From assembly GCF_963082655.1 (NCBI RefSeq), contig NC_081553.1:205979897-206043896 (forward strand): a stretch of 64,000 nucleotides of DNA, read 5' to 3'. Each line of letters starts with the position of its first letter. The first letter of the stretch is position 1. The DNA comes from Stomoxys calcitrans (taxonomy: Eukaryota; Arthropoda; Insecta; Diptera; Muscidae). A program made the translations under genes and the position numbers. Shown piece after piece: positions 11,830 through 23,530 of this stretch. The notes beneath the pieces were generated by a model. That model ran no database searches, was not told where the DNA came from, and saw only the letters and a list, made by a program, of their open reading frames with translations.

Positions 11830-12265
11830 TTTCTGCACAAAATACTGATCCCAATTTTCATCCGTTATATGGCACAGAAATTCATTTGTCCTAGAGACGA
11901 AGCCTATTCAAATTAAAAGAAATCGGTTAAAATTTGTGACTTAACTTCCTCCAATTTGAACAAATATTGCAATTATGTGGACATTTATCAACCGACCGTC
12001 ACGAAGAATTTTTTTAGGACTTTTTTAGGACCCATATAGACTGTTGGCATGATTTTCACTACGAAGCCCTTGGGAAGAGCATTCTTCAACCGATTTCTCC
12101 ACTATGTGCCCAGAATATAGTCGAAATCGGTTCAAGTTAAGATAATATGTGTTCGCTCGATTTGAACTAATATTACAATAATTAGTGCATATGTTAATCA
12201 ATCCTCAAGAAATTTGACTCAAAACATTCTGTTATGACCATATTGACGCATTTTGCATAACCTAA
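11830..12265 (+). mobile_element. degenerate HINE-C fragment
   Basis: Decayed sequence shares short phrases with the HINE-C copy at 14877, such as CCTAGAGACGAAGCCTATT and AAATCGGTT. Both ends are missing. Confidence 0.5.
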
Positions 12266-12272
12266 TTAAAAA

Positions 12273-12934
12273 ACAAGTAAAATCGTGCTAAGTTCGGCCG
12301 GGCCGAATCTTATATACCCTCCACCATGGATCGCATTTGTCTAGTTTTTTTCCCGGCATCTCTTAGGCAAAAAAAGGATAAAAGAAAAGATTTGCTCTGC
12401 TATTAGAGCGATATCAAGATGTGGTCCGGTTTGGACCACAGTTAAATTATATGTTGGAGATCTGTGTAAAATGTCAGCCAATTCGAATAAGAATTGCACT
12501 CTTTGGGGGCTCAAAAAGTGAAATAGAGAGATCGATTTATATGGGAGCTGTATCGGGCTATAAACCGATTCAGACCATAATAAACACGTATGTTGATGGT
12601 CATGAGAGAATCAAGAAGTCAAGACCCAAGATCGGTTTATATGGCAGCTATATCAAAACATGGACCGATATGGCCCATTTGCAATACCAACCGACCTACA
12701 CCAATAAGAAGTATTTTTGCAAAATTTCAAGCGGCTAGCTTTACTCCTTCGGAAGTTAGCGTGCTTTCGACAGACAGACGGACGGACGGACAGACGGACG
12801 GACATGGCTAGATCGACATAAAATGTCGCGACGATCAAGAATATATATATTTTATGGGGTCTCAGACGAATATTTCGAGTAGTTACAAACAGAATGACGA
12901 AATTAGTATACCCCCATCCTATGGTGGAGGGTAT
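12273..12934 (-). mobile_element. HINE-B, short but complete
   Basis: This is a 662-bp copy with both ends: the reversed tail ACAAGTAAAATCGTGC with hairpin GTTCGGCC/GGCCGAA, and the reversed head CCCCATCCTATGGTGGAGGG at 12934. It has only about two body units, against six or more in longer copies, so body-unit number varies between copies. The head contains alternating GACGGACGGACAGACGG blocks near 12775-12805. Confidence 0.87.
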
Positions 12935-12954
12935 GTCAACACATTTTTAGCACA

Positions 12955-13012
12955 ATCCATGATGAGTACCCGAGATTCAGCCTAGCCAAACTTATTCCGT
13001 TTCTACTTCCTT
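12955..13012 (+). mobile_element. HINE tail remnant
   Basis: GAGTACCCGAGATTCAGCC, CTAGCCAAACTTATTCCG and TTTCTACTTCC resemble a decayed HINE tail lying next to the head of the previous element. Confidence 0.4.
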
Positions 13013-13426
13013 AATTGATAAATGACTTTAAGTTTGCATGCAAAATTATTAAAAATAATTTCGAATAATACGCTTAGTCATCAATATTTTTATATAATTT
13101 TTACTTTCACAAGTTTTAATCAAAATAAAGTAATTTGTCTTTTAATTGATCTGATGGCAATGAATAAATGTCTAACAATAATTGGTAATAATTCAAAACT
13201 GTCAACTTACCTTTTAGCTGCAAAACGAAATGAAATGCAAAAACTTTCATTTCGTGTTCATAGTCAAGAAAGTTTTTAATCCTAGCCAAAGATAGAAGAG
13301 TAAACTTTTCTCATGATTCATGGTGGATCCCTGGAAAATCGACTAATCGGATTTGGAAAAAAGTTTTACATTTCATATCAGCACAACTTTTTTTTCACAA
13401 AGTGATTGCACACGCATGCATACAGG

Positions 13427-13456
13427 CAAACACACACATACACATACACACACACT
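13427..13456. repeat. (CA)n microsatellite, interrupted
   Basis: CA dinucleotides with TA interruptions. Confidence 0.85.
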
Positions 13457-13840
13457 GGCAAGCGTTGTGCCAAGAATGCATTTTAATGGCAATTGTCAGT
13501 ATTGTTGGTGCAGTTACTGAAGGACTATTAAGTACAAAAAAGAGAAAACAAAAAAAAAACCCAAAAAGAAAATGAAGCAAACTAGCTAAGCTAAGCTAAA
13601 CCTAGCTTAGTATTAAATTAAGTTTACATTTGTGGTCAGTCGGTGATGCTGGCTGCCATTACGTGATCCACTCAAAAACGTTTTCGAAAACACTCGGATG
13701 TTAGCAGTATATACAGTTTTACTAACTTTGTTTTCTCGGTAATGTTTATTGCTTTCCTTTAGCTGATAATGGTATTCGCATGTGGACCAAGTTATCCACT
13801 CTTAAGCTCATACTCACACTTACTCTTACGTTAAGACACA

Positions 13841-13857
13841 AACACACACACACACAT
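13841..13857. repeat. (CA)n microsatellite
   Basis: A short run of CA dinucleotides. Confidence 0.85.
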
Positions 13858-13934
13858 ATGAACAATTAGGTGTATGCATATGAAAATAAAAACGGATGTC
13901 TGCAGCACGTCCATACATCCGGACTAAATATACG

Positions 13935-13952
13935 CACACACACACACACACA
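13935..13952. repeat. (CA)n microsatellite
   Basis: A short run of CA dinucleotides. Confidence 0.85.
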
Positions 13953-14876
13953 AAACCCTATAACCGTCGACAATACTAAGTACCACACAGTGATTTGCAA
14001 GAGCCTTTTGGTAAGTGAGAACATAAGAGAAATTAAAGAAAAAGATGCTAGAAGATTGTATCTACCTTTCTAGGTGGCAGATCGATATTCTGAGTAGCTA
14101 CATTGAGGCCTGATATCGCATTCGCTAGGCCTGGTTTCCGCATACAATGTTCCTTATCTTTAGTATACCCAGCATCATAGGATAGGGGGTATATTCATTT
14201 TGTCATTCCATTTGCAACACATAGAAATATCCATTTCTGGCCCTATAAGGCACATATATTTCTGATCGTCATACAATTCTAAGGTGATTTAATGATGTCC
14301 ATGTGTCTGTCCGTCCGTCTGTTGTAATAACTCTATAGCCTTCAAAAATTTAGATATTGAGTTGAAATTTGGCACAAATTCCTTTTAAGTTTAAAGGTAG
14401 GTTAAGTTCGAAGACGGGCTATATCGGACTATATCTTGATATAGCCCCCATATAGACAGATCCGCCGATTTAAGGTCTTAGGACCACAAAAGCCACATTT
14501 ATTTTAAGATTTTGCTGAAATTTGGGACAGTGAGTTGTGTTAGGCCACTCGATATCTTTCTTCAATTTGGCTCAGATCGGTCCAGACTTGGATATAGCTG
14601 CCATGTAGACCGATCCGCCGATTTAATGTTTTGAGCCCATAAAAGGCGCAGTTATTGTCCGATGTCTTCGGAATGTGGGACAGTGAGATGTGTTAGGCCC
14701 TTCAACATCCTTCTTCAAATTGGCCCAGATTTGCATATAGCTGTCATAGAGACTTATCTCTCGAATTCGCTTATGCTGAAGTTTGAGACAATGATTTATG
14801 TTAGGCTTATCGACATCCGTGGCGTATATGGTTCAGATCGATCTATATTTGGATATAGCTACCAAAACGACCAATA

Positions 14877-16806
14877 TTTATACTCTACACCACTACTGTG
14901 GTACAGGGTATTAACTTAGGTATGTAACTTAGTGAATTAGTTTGTAACACCCAAAAGAAAGAGATATAGACCCATTAATAAGTATACCGATCGACTCAGA
15001 ATCACTTTCTGAATCGATTTAGCTATGTCTGTCAGTCTGTTTGTCCGTCCGTCAGACTGTCCGTCTGTCCATGTTAATTTGTATACAAACTACAGGTCGC
15101 AATTTTCATCAGATCGTCTTCAAATTTCGTATGGGCATGTTTTTCGGCCTAGAGACGAAGCCTATTGAAATTGGAAAAAATGGGTTAAGATTTGGATATA
15201 GCTTCCATATATATGTTCGCCCGATTAGCTGTAATACAGCAATAAAATAGTAATTTGTTGACCGATTCTCTTGAAATTTGGTAGGAAGCATTTTCTTATG
15301 ATCCTCAATTTTATTGGTGAATTTTATAGAAATCGGTTCAGATTTGGATATAGCTCCCATATATATGTTCGTCCGATTTGCGGTAATACTGCAATAAAAT
15401 AGTCATTTGTTGACCGATTCTCTTGAAATTTGGTAGGAAGGATTTTCTTATGACTCTCGACACTAATGGTGAATTTTATAGAAATCGGTTCAGATTTGGA
15501 TATAGCTCCCATATATATGTTCGTCCGATTTTCAGTAATACTGCAATAAAATTGTCATTTATTAACTAATTCTCTCGAAATTTGGCAGGAAGGATTTTCT
15601 TATGACTCTCAATATCAGAAGTGAATATTATAAAAATCGGTTCAGATTTGGATATAGCTCCCATATATATGTTCGTCCAATTTGCAGTAATACATCAATA
15701 AAATGCTCATTTGTTAACCGATGCTCTCGAAATTTGGCAGGAATGATTTTCTTATGACCCTCAATTTTACTGGTGAAGTTTATAGAAATCGGTTCAGATT
15801 TGAATATAGCTCCCATATATAAGTTCGTCCGATTTGCAGTAATACATCAATAAAATGGTCATTTGTCAACCGATTCTCTCGATATTATATGACTTCTCTC
15901 GATATTATATGACTCTCGATATTACTGGTGAATTTCATAGAAATCGGTTCAGATTTGGATATAGCTCCCATATATATGCTCGTCCGATTTGCAGTAAAAT
16001 TGTCCGATTTGCAATAAAATAGTCATTTGTAAACTGATTCTGTCGAAATTTGGCAAGAAGGATTTTCTTATGACTCTCGATATTAAAAGTGAATTTTATA
16101 GAAATCGGTTCAGATTTGGATATAGTTCCCATATATATGTTCGTCCGATTTGCAGTAATACTGCAATAAAATTGTCATTTGTTAACCGATTCTCTCGAAA
16201 TTTGGCAGGAAGGATTTTCTTATGACTTTCAATTTTACTGGTGAATTTTATAGAAATCGGTTCAGATTTGGACATAGCTCCCATATATATGTTCTTCCGA
16301 TTTGCAGTAATGCATCAATAAAATGGTCATTAGTTAACCGTTTCTCTCGAAATTTGGTAGGAAGGATTTTCTCATGACTCTCGATATTACTGGTGAATTT
16401 CGTAGAAATCTGCTCAGATTTAGGTATAGCTCACATAGATATATATCGCCCGATTTTCACTCCTAGACCCACTGCAAGCGCATTTATTGACATATTTTCC
16501 CAAAATTTTGTACAACGCTTTCCTCGACGAATTCCACAATATTCATAAAGTTTGATCGAAATCGGTTCACATTTAGATATAGCTCCCATCTCCCGTCATT
16601 TGTCAACCGCTGTTATTACATCTTGAACATATTTGCTTTGCTCGAAGTTTGATACAGTAATTTTAATAAACTATCTGAATGCATCCGCCAAGGTCCATCA
16701 AAATTGGTTCAGAATTAGATATAGTCCAACTTTTGTATTGTATTTGAAGGGTAGGTGAAGGGTATGAAATAGTCGGCACAGCCCGACTTTTGCCTTTCCT
16801 TACTGG
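14877..16806 (+). mobile_element. HINE-C, full length
   Basis: The copy is about 1.93 kb. The head is TTTATACTCTACACCACTAC, TGTGGTACAGGG, a GATTTAGCTATGTCTGTC tract and CCTAGAGACGAAGCC. Eight or more body units follow (ATCGGTTCAGATTTGGATAT, AGCTCCCATATATATGTTCG, GATTTGCAGTAATA) spaced about 150-155 bp. The tail is GAAGGGTATGAAATAGTCGG, a short hairpin and CCTTTCCTTACTGG. A SINE inserted at the very end and duplicated TTACTGG. It sits within HINE-A after ACCAATA, consistent with a TT target. Confidence 0.88.
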
Positions 16807-17103
16807 AGGCCACCGTGGCGTAGAGGTTAGCATGCCCGCCTATGACGCCGAACGCATGTGTTCGAATCCTGGCGAGACCACAAAAAAAATTTTTCAGCCG
16901 TGGTTTTCCCCTCCTAATGCTGGCAACATTTGTGAGGTACTAAAACTTCTCTCCGAAGAGGTGTTACACTGCGACACGCCGTTCGGACTCGGCTATAAAA
17001 AGGAGGCCCCTAATCATTGAGCTTAAACTTCAATCGGACTGCACTCATTGATATGTGAGAAGTTTGCCCCCGAGGTGGAATGTTCATGGGCAAAATTTGC
17101 ATT
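16807..17103 (+). mobile_element. tRNA-derived SINE, copy 1
   Basis: A 297-bp copy has a tRNA-like head with A box TGGCGTAGAGG (16816-16826) and B box GTTCGAATCC (16860-16869), spaced as in RNA polymerase III promoters. The body contains TTTTCCCCTCCTAATGC, CGCCGTTCGGACTCGG, CTATAAAAAGGAGGCC and a closing ATTTGCATT. The 7-bp target duplication TTACTGG lies at 16800-16806 and 17104-17110. The copy is slightly shorter than the copy at 36523. Confidence 0.88.
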
Positions 17104-17310
17104 TTACTGGTTTGTTTTACAAAATTGAACAATGGCTTGTACTTAGTAGACTAGTCAATGTCCGTGGCGAATTTGCTCCAAATAGGACCATATTTCGATA
17201 TATCTGCTATGGTGGTATAAATTACGCATTTTTCAGAGGATTATGACGAAAGGGGGTTTGCATATATACCCGAGGTGGTGGGTATCTAAAGTTCGGCCCG
17301 GCCGACACAC

Positions 17311-18170
17311 CTTTTTATACCCACCATCATAGGATGGGGGTATACTAATCGAGTCATTCCATTTGTAACACTTCGAAATATTCTTCCAAGACTCCATAAA
17401 GAAGATAAAGACGTTCTGAGTCGATCTAGCCATGTCCGTCTGCCGAAATCACGATAGCGGTCGAACGCATAAAGCTAGCCGCTTTAAATTTGGCACAGGT
17501 ACTTAATATCAATGAAGATCGTTAAGGATTGCAAACGGGCCATATCGGTTTAGATTTAGATATAGCTTCCATATAAACCGATCTCCCGACTTGACTTCTT
17601 GAGCCCCTGGAAGCCGTAATTTTTGTCCAATTTGGCTCAAATTTTTCATGTATTGGTTTGTTATTATTTCCAACAACTGTGCCAAGTACGATCTAAATCA
17701 GTCCAAAACCTGATATAGCGCCAATGTAAACCGATCTCCCCATTTGATTTCTTAATCGCCTGGAAGCCACAATTGTTGTCAGATTTGGCTGAAATTTTAC
17801 ATGTAATGTTACGTTATGAATTTCAGCAACTGTACGGTTCAAATTGGTCTGTAACCTGATATAGCTTCCATATAAACCGTTCTCCGGATTTGAATTCTTG
17901 AGCCCTTACAAGCCACATTCTTTGTCCGATTGGGCTTCAAATTTGCACGTAGTGTTCTGTTATGACTTCTAACAACGATGCCAAGTACGGTCCGAATCGG
18001 TCTATAACCTGATATAGCTCCCATATAAACCAAACTCCCGATTTGACTTCTTGAGCCCTTGGAAGCCGCAATTGTTGTCCAATTTTGGCTGAAATTTTAC
18101 ATGTAGTGTTCCGTTATGACTTCCATCAACTGTGCCAAGTTCGGTCCTAATCGGTTTTAGTGCTATATAG
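17311..18170 (+). mobile_element. HINE-B-like element, tail missing
   Basis: The head is TTTTTATACCCACCATCATA, GGGGGTATACTAATCGAG, then GTCGATCTAGCCATGTCC. Body units with CATATAAACCGATCTCCCGA, CTTGACTTCTTGAGCCCC and TTTGGCTGAAATTTTACATG are spaced about 150 bp. It ends without a hairpin near 18170. Its first bases overlap the TTTTTA of the preceding HINE-A tail. It may be a separate subfamily, since its head says CCACCATCAT rather than CCTCCACCAT. Confidence 0.72.
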
Positions 18171-18911
18171 TCCTAAAAGTGCAATGTAGTCCTCCTTCAA
18201 GCCTCATAGGCATACGCTTCTCCTATTAGAAGGCTTTGAAGCGCTTTTTAAGTTTTCCCACTGGGTAATTTCCTCTAGTGCGTATAAGTGTGATTAATTG
18301 TGCAGTGCAAATAACGTATACGTCACCGGGTTAAAGCTTTGTGTAACGAGTTTAAAATTTTGAGGAGGATTTGGAAAAGGTTCGAAACGCACAATGTTTC
18401 AGATTTAGATATAGCTCTATTGTATATATTGCCTGATCTTTACTTTCTTTATTTTGTTCCACCTAAATACGTGTGATAAAATTCATCAACATTGGATTCG
18501 ATTCAGATATGTATCCCACACACCATTTTTCACGCTGTTATGCTGCTGCAGACCATATACCCTGAATGAGATAATCCCTGTATGCGCCACCACTGTGTAA
18601 TTTTATTGCAAAAGGTATTCCATATTTCCCATTCTTATTATATTCAGTCCATTCTTTGCCTTTTGGTTAGTTAGTTGCTTCACCGAAACTTTCAACATAC
18701 AATACCAATAACAGCATCATAATTGAATAGTTTTATTAAAATTTTGGTTATACCATTGGTTGAATATTGTGCTATGTGTGTGTTCGAGCGTGTGTACTTT
18801 ATTACAGAACTTATGAAAAAAGTTTACTTCTCCTTTTTTGTGTGCTTCCCTGGTATATGAGGGCATACTTATTTCTATACTTCTTTGGTAACGAAGTTAA
18901 AACGATATAAA
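18171..18911. other. low-copy AT-rich stretch, no gene recognised
   Basis: No protein-like frame was seen. A weak HINE-C phrase (TTTCAGATTTAGATATAGCT) occurs at about 18398-18417, probably an old remnant. Confidence 0.45.
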
Positions 18912-19337
18912 AACAAGTAAGAAAAGGCACAAATTGGGAGGTGCCGATCATATAACCCTACTCTTATACATCTTCGATTTTGACAGAGGTTTTGAGACGG
19001 GTAATACAACAGTGCCCAAAAAATCTGCTCAAAATTTTTAATAGCTACTGCTACGTAAGTGGAAAGCGGGCGTTACTTATATGCAGGAGCTGTGTCTAAA
19101 TCCAAACCGATATGCATGAACGTCAACGGTAATGTTGAGAGCCATAAGAGAATTCTTTGTGTAGAATAAAATTATGCCCTACAACAAAATTTATTTTGTA
19201 TAATTTTTTAACAGAATCCATGGTGGTGGGTTCCCAAGATACGGCCAGGCCGAACTTTTATTTGTTGCTAGTTAATATTTAGTTCCTATTAGCGTAGGTC
19301 GGTTGGGATTGTAAATGGGTCATATAGGTCCACGTCA
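18912..19337 (-). mobile_element. several HINE fragments
   Basis: A reversed tail (ACAAGTAAGAAAAGGCAC) starts at 18912 with a diverged body. At about 19213-19262 a forward tail follows (CCATGGTGGTGGGTTCCC, hairpin GGCCAGGCC, TTTTATTTGTTG). At 19290-19337 there is a short HINE-B body piece (GTAGGTCGGTTGGGATTGTA). The mixed orientation shows at least two separate elements. Confidence 0.55.
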
Positions 19338-22300
19338 CCAAAACTCATGGCACCCAAACGATGCATGTTGTGCCATCCTCAGAGAAAGAATTAGTCTCTT
19401 TCTTGCACTAAAATACTGTTCATGACCTTACCGTCCTTATGGCAATTTCACTATCCGCGTTAGTACCACACCATCTCACGCATCCCATGATCGTCCGGAT
19501 CTCCGCCTGCAGGACCGTATTATGGTCAGGCAGTCTAAAATACAATAGATCTCAGTCCTCGGGTTCTCAATGCAAACTCCCAGGCCCACTCTGTCCTCTA
19601 GCTTCGATCCATCTGTGTAATATGATCTTCCAGATGGCAATACCAGTACTCCGTCAGTTCAAGACTGTGCCGCTGGCAGCAGTGCCTTGTACTCGACCTC
19701 AAGTGACGCCCCAGGTAACCGATCGGAAACCTCTTCCTTTCCTTTAACGTTTGCTATCTTCGCCTAGATTATACAGCGATGGTATGAGTTGCTCCCATCC
19801 CCAATCCATTTTCCCATCGCCTTAAGTATCATAGCCGCAGTAGACTCCTCACGCTTAATCTGTATGTCAATGGGTCGGATATCTAGAATAGTCTACAGAG
19901 CCATAGTGGGCGTGGTCCTCATCGCTCCGCCTATGCCAAGACAACATTTTCTCTAAACCTGTTTTCTCGTCCTAAGTTGGCACTTTTTCTCCGTAGCAGT
20001 CCACCAAACTACTGAGGCGTAAGTAAGCAGGGAGGTCTCCACGGACCTTCTCTTGCCATACGCATGCTGTTTGTATTTGAGCAGTTCGTTGGATGTCTTA
20101 ATCTTTACCATGGTGTCCACAATACGTTCCATGGTTTTGAGTAGAAAGGACGTAAAGCTTATAGGTCTGTAGGCCTATGGTGTCGCGAAATTTACCTTGA
20201 CGGGCTTTGGTATAATTGGCACCCTTGTCTCCTGCCAGGATTTCGGAGTATATGCAAGTCCCAGGCACGCTGTGAAATTATTGCCAGATAGTCTGCCTCG
20301 TTCTCTAGTAACGCCGGAAATATTCCATCAGTTCCGGGTGACTTAAATGGTTGTAAGCTCCTCAAGGATTCCTTCACCATAAATTCCGTAATTATAAACC
20401 TTCGGTCAACATAATTATTCCAAGATTTTGTTGTCAAAGTCGTGAGTCCCGTCATATTCTGTGTAAAATGGGTTTTCATCAAAACTCATTCCTCCGTTGT
20501 CTTTGCTTTCACTCCCATGTCTTCTACCAAAAGTTTCAGTTTGGTCCTGGGATTTTGAGAGAAACTTGTTTATCTTGGCGGAGTCATTAACGCTATTGAC
20601 CTGCTCATAGAAAAGCTTTCAGGAGGCACTTTTTGCCGCTTTGGTCATTTTATTGTATTCTTTGAGCCGTGTCGGAGAGTCGAAGAGCAGATAAACTGAT
20701 GCCAGGTATGCACCACAGTCTCCCTGTCTCACCACTGTTACATTCGACATTGACAACTGTGGGGAAAATATATAATTAAAATTTGTATGGCAAATAGGGC
20801 AGGTCCTCGGCCGAATACCAATGTTAGAATAAATGGTGTTAGCATGGAATGGTTTAGTCCAGAAATTTTGTTCCGAGTCGTCCATGGCTCTAGAATTAAG
20901 GCAAAATGCATCTTGCACTTGCTGATTTACTCCATCAGAGCGTATGTAGCTGTCGAGCTCCGGTGGAGGTTTAATTAGATTACCTCAATCATTGGTCCTC
21001 CAGTAAATGGGATTCTTGGGAGTAGGGATGGTCTCTTTGTCCGCTCCCTGTTCGTTAGGGTTTCCTGACTTTCCTGTCACTGCACTGTCTGATGTTTCAG
21101 TACTAGCTTCTTTGCTTATCCTGGTCTTCTGAATCTTTATAAAATCGGCAATGGTTTCCGACGTCTGGTTCCTGTTCGTTAGGCTGTGTTGAATCTCTCA
21201 CCCCTGCACATCCTAATGTTTTAATATTAGGACCTTTGCTTATCCAAGTCTTCCCTTTATTGGGACAATCGGGGATGGTCTCGTCATCTTCCAGCCTCCT
21301 GTTTGTTAGGAGATATTCAGTCACCTGCTACTGCACGGTCTGATGTCTCAATATGAGGATTTCTGCCTATCCTAGTCTTCCCAATCTTGAAAAAGACAGT
21401 TTTGCTCCCGTAGTACGCCATGCCTTCATCAATGCCAACCACAAAAAGAGTTTCTTCCTCCTTCTCCTCCCTGCGGAAGACCCACTTCTCTGCGACCAAA
21501 CCTTCGTTTTGCTTGCCTAAGAATCCCAACTTGCGTTCCGTCGCAAATTTACTGCCCCATCACTTGATTAAGACCGTAGCCTTCGTGAGTTGGGGGATAT
21601 ACACCTTTCTCACCAGGTCGAGCTTTGCGCCCTCCCTTGGAGCGTGGATACCTTTGACGAGCTGCTTTACGGTATCAATATATTCCACCGATGCAAAACG
21701 CAGCGTATGGATGTTCCCTCTATACTCGCAGCTCATCATTTGTATGGGTAGACCCTCTACAGAGTTCCACACATGTTCGAAAATCCACTCGTTAACCAGA
21801 TCCTCCACTTGGGACCCATGATCTGGAGGAATCCTACCGGAAGCACTGCTGGTATTGCTGACTTCATAAGTCAGCTCATCTCTGTTGTACTTCCTTGCCA
21901 CTCTGGCGTAAAGGGTGGCTCCTTATCATTCTCAACAACCATTTTCCCCCTTTGTAATGGCTGTGGCCTCCTTTTGGAAGTCACAGTCCTCCATGAACAC
22001 TCAGCGGCCGTGCTCGCTTCCTTCATTCCTGTTACGACGTTGTCTACCTCCACAACATACTATCTGGATTCCCCATTACGGGATGGCTAACTTGGTTTTC
22101 CTAGAATACTTGAAAGCAGGAAGCTCTCTTCCTTCATCAGCTTTTTGGCAGTGTTATGCTCTTCGGGAGATGTGATTCTCTTTACAGCTTCCTTAGAAGA
22201 GTTTGGAATGTCAGTTCTACCCCTTCAGCATCTTGTACTTTCGCCCGATTGCGATGCCGGTGTATACTCCTCTGTCTCCTTCCTTGTGCCCCGGATCACT

Positions 22301-22640
22301 TTCTCCGTCTGCTTGTGAGCTTAGCAAAGCCATCGCTCACTTCTGCCGTCATCCCGCTGCCTTCATCTAGCGATACGGCTGCGATGACTGTTTCATTGAC
22401 GCCGTCGCTGTCTGAATCCGAGTCGGAAACACCACCTTTACTTAAAGGCTGGGGTAGAACTGTGTATCCCTCTGGTTTATCCGTCTCTTCCACATTAATT
22501 AGTCTGACGACTAGTTGTGCGCTTGAAGCATTACTCTCGACTGCAGGTGCCAAGGCACCCAAACCTTTAGGAGGGGAGAACAACGTGCTATGGCCTGACG
22601 CCACCACCGCAGCTGTTGGGTCCATTTCTAGCCTACTCCA
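19338..22640 (-). pseudogene. I/LOA-like non-LTR retrotransposon, decayed ORF1 and ORF2
   Basis: Read on the minus strand. ORF1 starts at about 22625 (MDPTAAVVASGHS), has an acidic SDSDSDSDG stretch near residue 70, and after frameshifts shows GSQVEDLVNEWIFEHV and a basic segment at 21529-21317 (VFRREEKEEETLFVVGIDEG). I read the latter as the DUF4780-like domain common in fly LINEs. ORF2 has lost most of its endonuclease. It resumes with a linker (LKEYNKMTKAAKSAS, about 20690-20620) and the reverse transcriptase start FKSPGTDGIFPALL (about 20360-20310), then AYRPISF and QHAYGKRRSVET. The polymerase centre with YADD is deleted. Downstream are YASVVWWTATEKK and an RNase H start YTDGSKLEDRVGLGV (about 19620-19570), then CIVWVP near 19345. 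RNase H argues for the I/LOA/R1 side and against Jockey. Many stops and frameshifts are present. Confidence 0.8.
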
Positions 22641-23082
22641 AAAAGGCTTTAAAATTTTTTCCTAATAGGTAGTACCTATTCCAAGATACGAATATTTTTT
22701 TCTTTGAGGAGCGATATAAAAACACGTCCGCTCCACTCAACTGCTACAGTATAAGGCACGGCCAAACTTACCCCGATCTTCTTGTTGCACCAATTGGTCA
22801 CGAAACTTGGTTGAGAGTGCAATTCAACGCTAAATTTGAACATAAATAATAGCAGTCACAGGTACAACTCGCTCATCTTCTACCAATCTTCTGGTAGCCT
22901 TATTATCAGTCGACTTCCTATGCCTTTAGCCCTTGCAATTGGACTTGAACGTTTGCTTATGCGATTTATTGGAATGTTGGTTCACCCATTGTTTCTGGGG
23001 ATTTTGCTTTGCTTTCTTCCCAATAAATTAATATTAAGTGCGTGAGTGAGCAAAAACAAAGTTGTTAAATACAGGCATCAAC

Positions 23083-23103
23083 ATCATCATCATCATCATC
23101 GTC
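23083..23103. repeat. (ATC)n microsatellite
   Basis: Six or more consecutive ATC triplets. Confidence 0.9.
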
Positions 23104-23511
23104 ATTGGCGTAGTCATGCATGTGAGTTTTGTATGTGTGTGGTGCTTTGCGTCGTACGTGTGTAGCAGCATTTGTGTGAGAATGTTTGTACATGCGTGTG
23201 TGAATGTGGTATACTTGGATAACCTTGATTAGATAAATAATCATAGTGGATTATGACCCAGCAAAGTCTCTTAAGTATTTGTTATGGTTTTGAAATTATC
23301 ATGTCTGGAGAATCAGCACATCATAGCTTTAAAGTACATACTTGGCTGGCAACATTAATGCTGCTGATATTCCCATTCGCGGCATAATCCATTGCTGTGG
23401 TTAGGGTTATACATACTTCATTCCCATACTCCCAAGTGTGGTTTTTGTTTTTGTTTAATGCGCCTATTTAACATGCCCGACACGTACACACGTGCCTAGG
23501 CTAACCACACA

Positions 23512-23530
23512 ACACACACACACACACACA
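23512..23530. repeat. (CA)n microsatellite
   Basis: A short run of CA dinucleotides. Confidence 0.9.

Larger units (their letters stand above)
13013..14162. other. low-copy AT-rich stretch, no gene recognised
   Basis: No protein-like frame or transposon end was seen. CA microsatellites lie at about 13427-13456, 13841-13857 and 13935-13952. A short AAGCTA/CTAAGCTAAGC repeat lies near 13580-13605. Confidence 0.5.
14163..17312 (+). mobile_element. HINE-A split by HINE-C and a SINE
   Basis: The left part, 14163-14876, has the head (TATACCCAGCATCATAGG, GGGGGTATATTC) and body units and ends at ACGACCAATA. The right part, 17111-17312, starts TTTGTTTTACAAAATTGAAC and ends in GAGGTGGTGGGTATC and the hairpin region GTTCGGCCCGGCCGAC. 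In the uninterrupted copy at 25702-27230 the corresponding (reversed) text is continuous, so these are two halves of one element. The last few tail bases merge into the head of the next HINE at 17311. Confidence 0.82.

Noticed and set aside
16807..16880. tRNA gene
   Set aside because: The A and B boxes are real, but the same 300-bp body follows in five places with target duplications, so these are SINE heads and not functional tRNA genes.
20192..20482. Active reverse transcriptase
   Set aside because: Only the N-terminal polymerase motif is present; the YADD region is deleted and stops interrupt the frame.
22156..22665. Plus-strand gene of 169 codons, and 21420-21821 likewise
   Set aside because: They are antisense shadows of the minus-strand LINE ORF1, whose reading has recognisable acidic and DUF4780-like segments.
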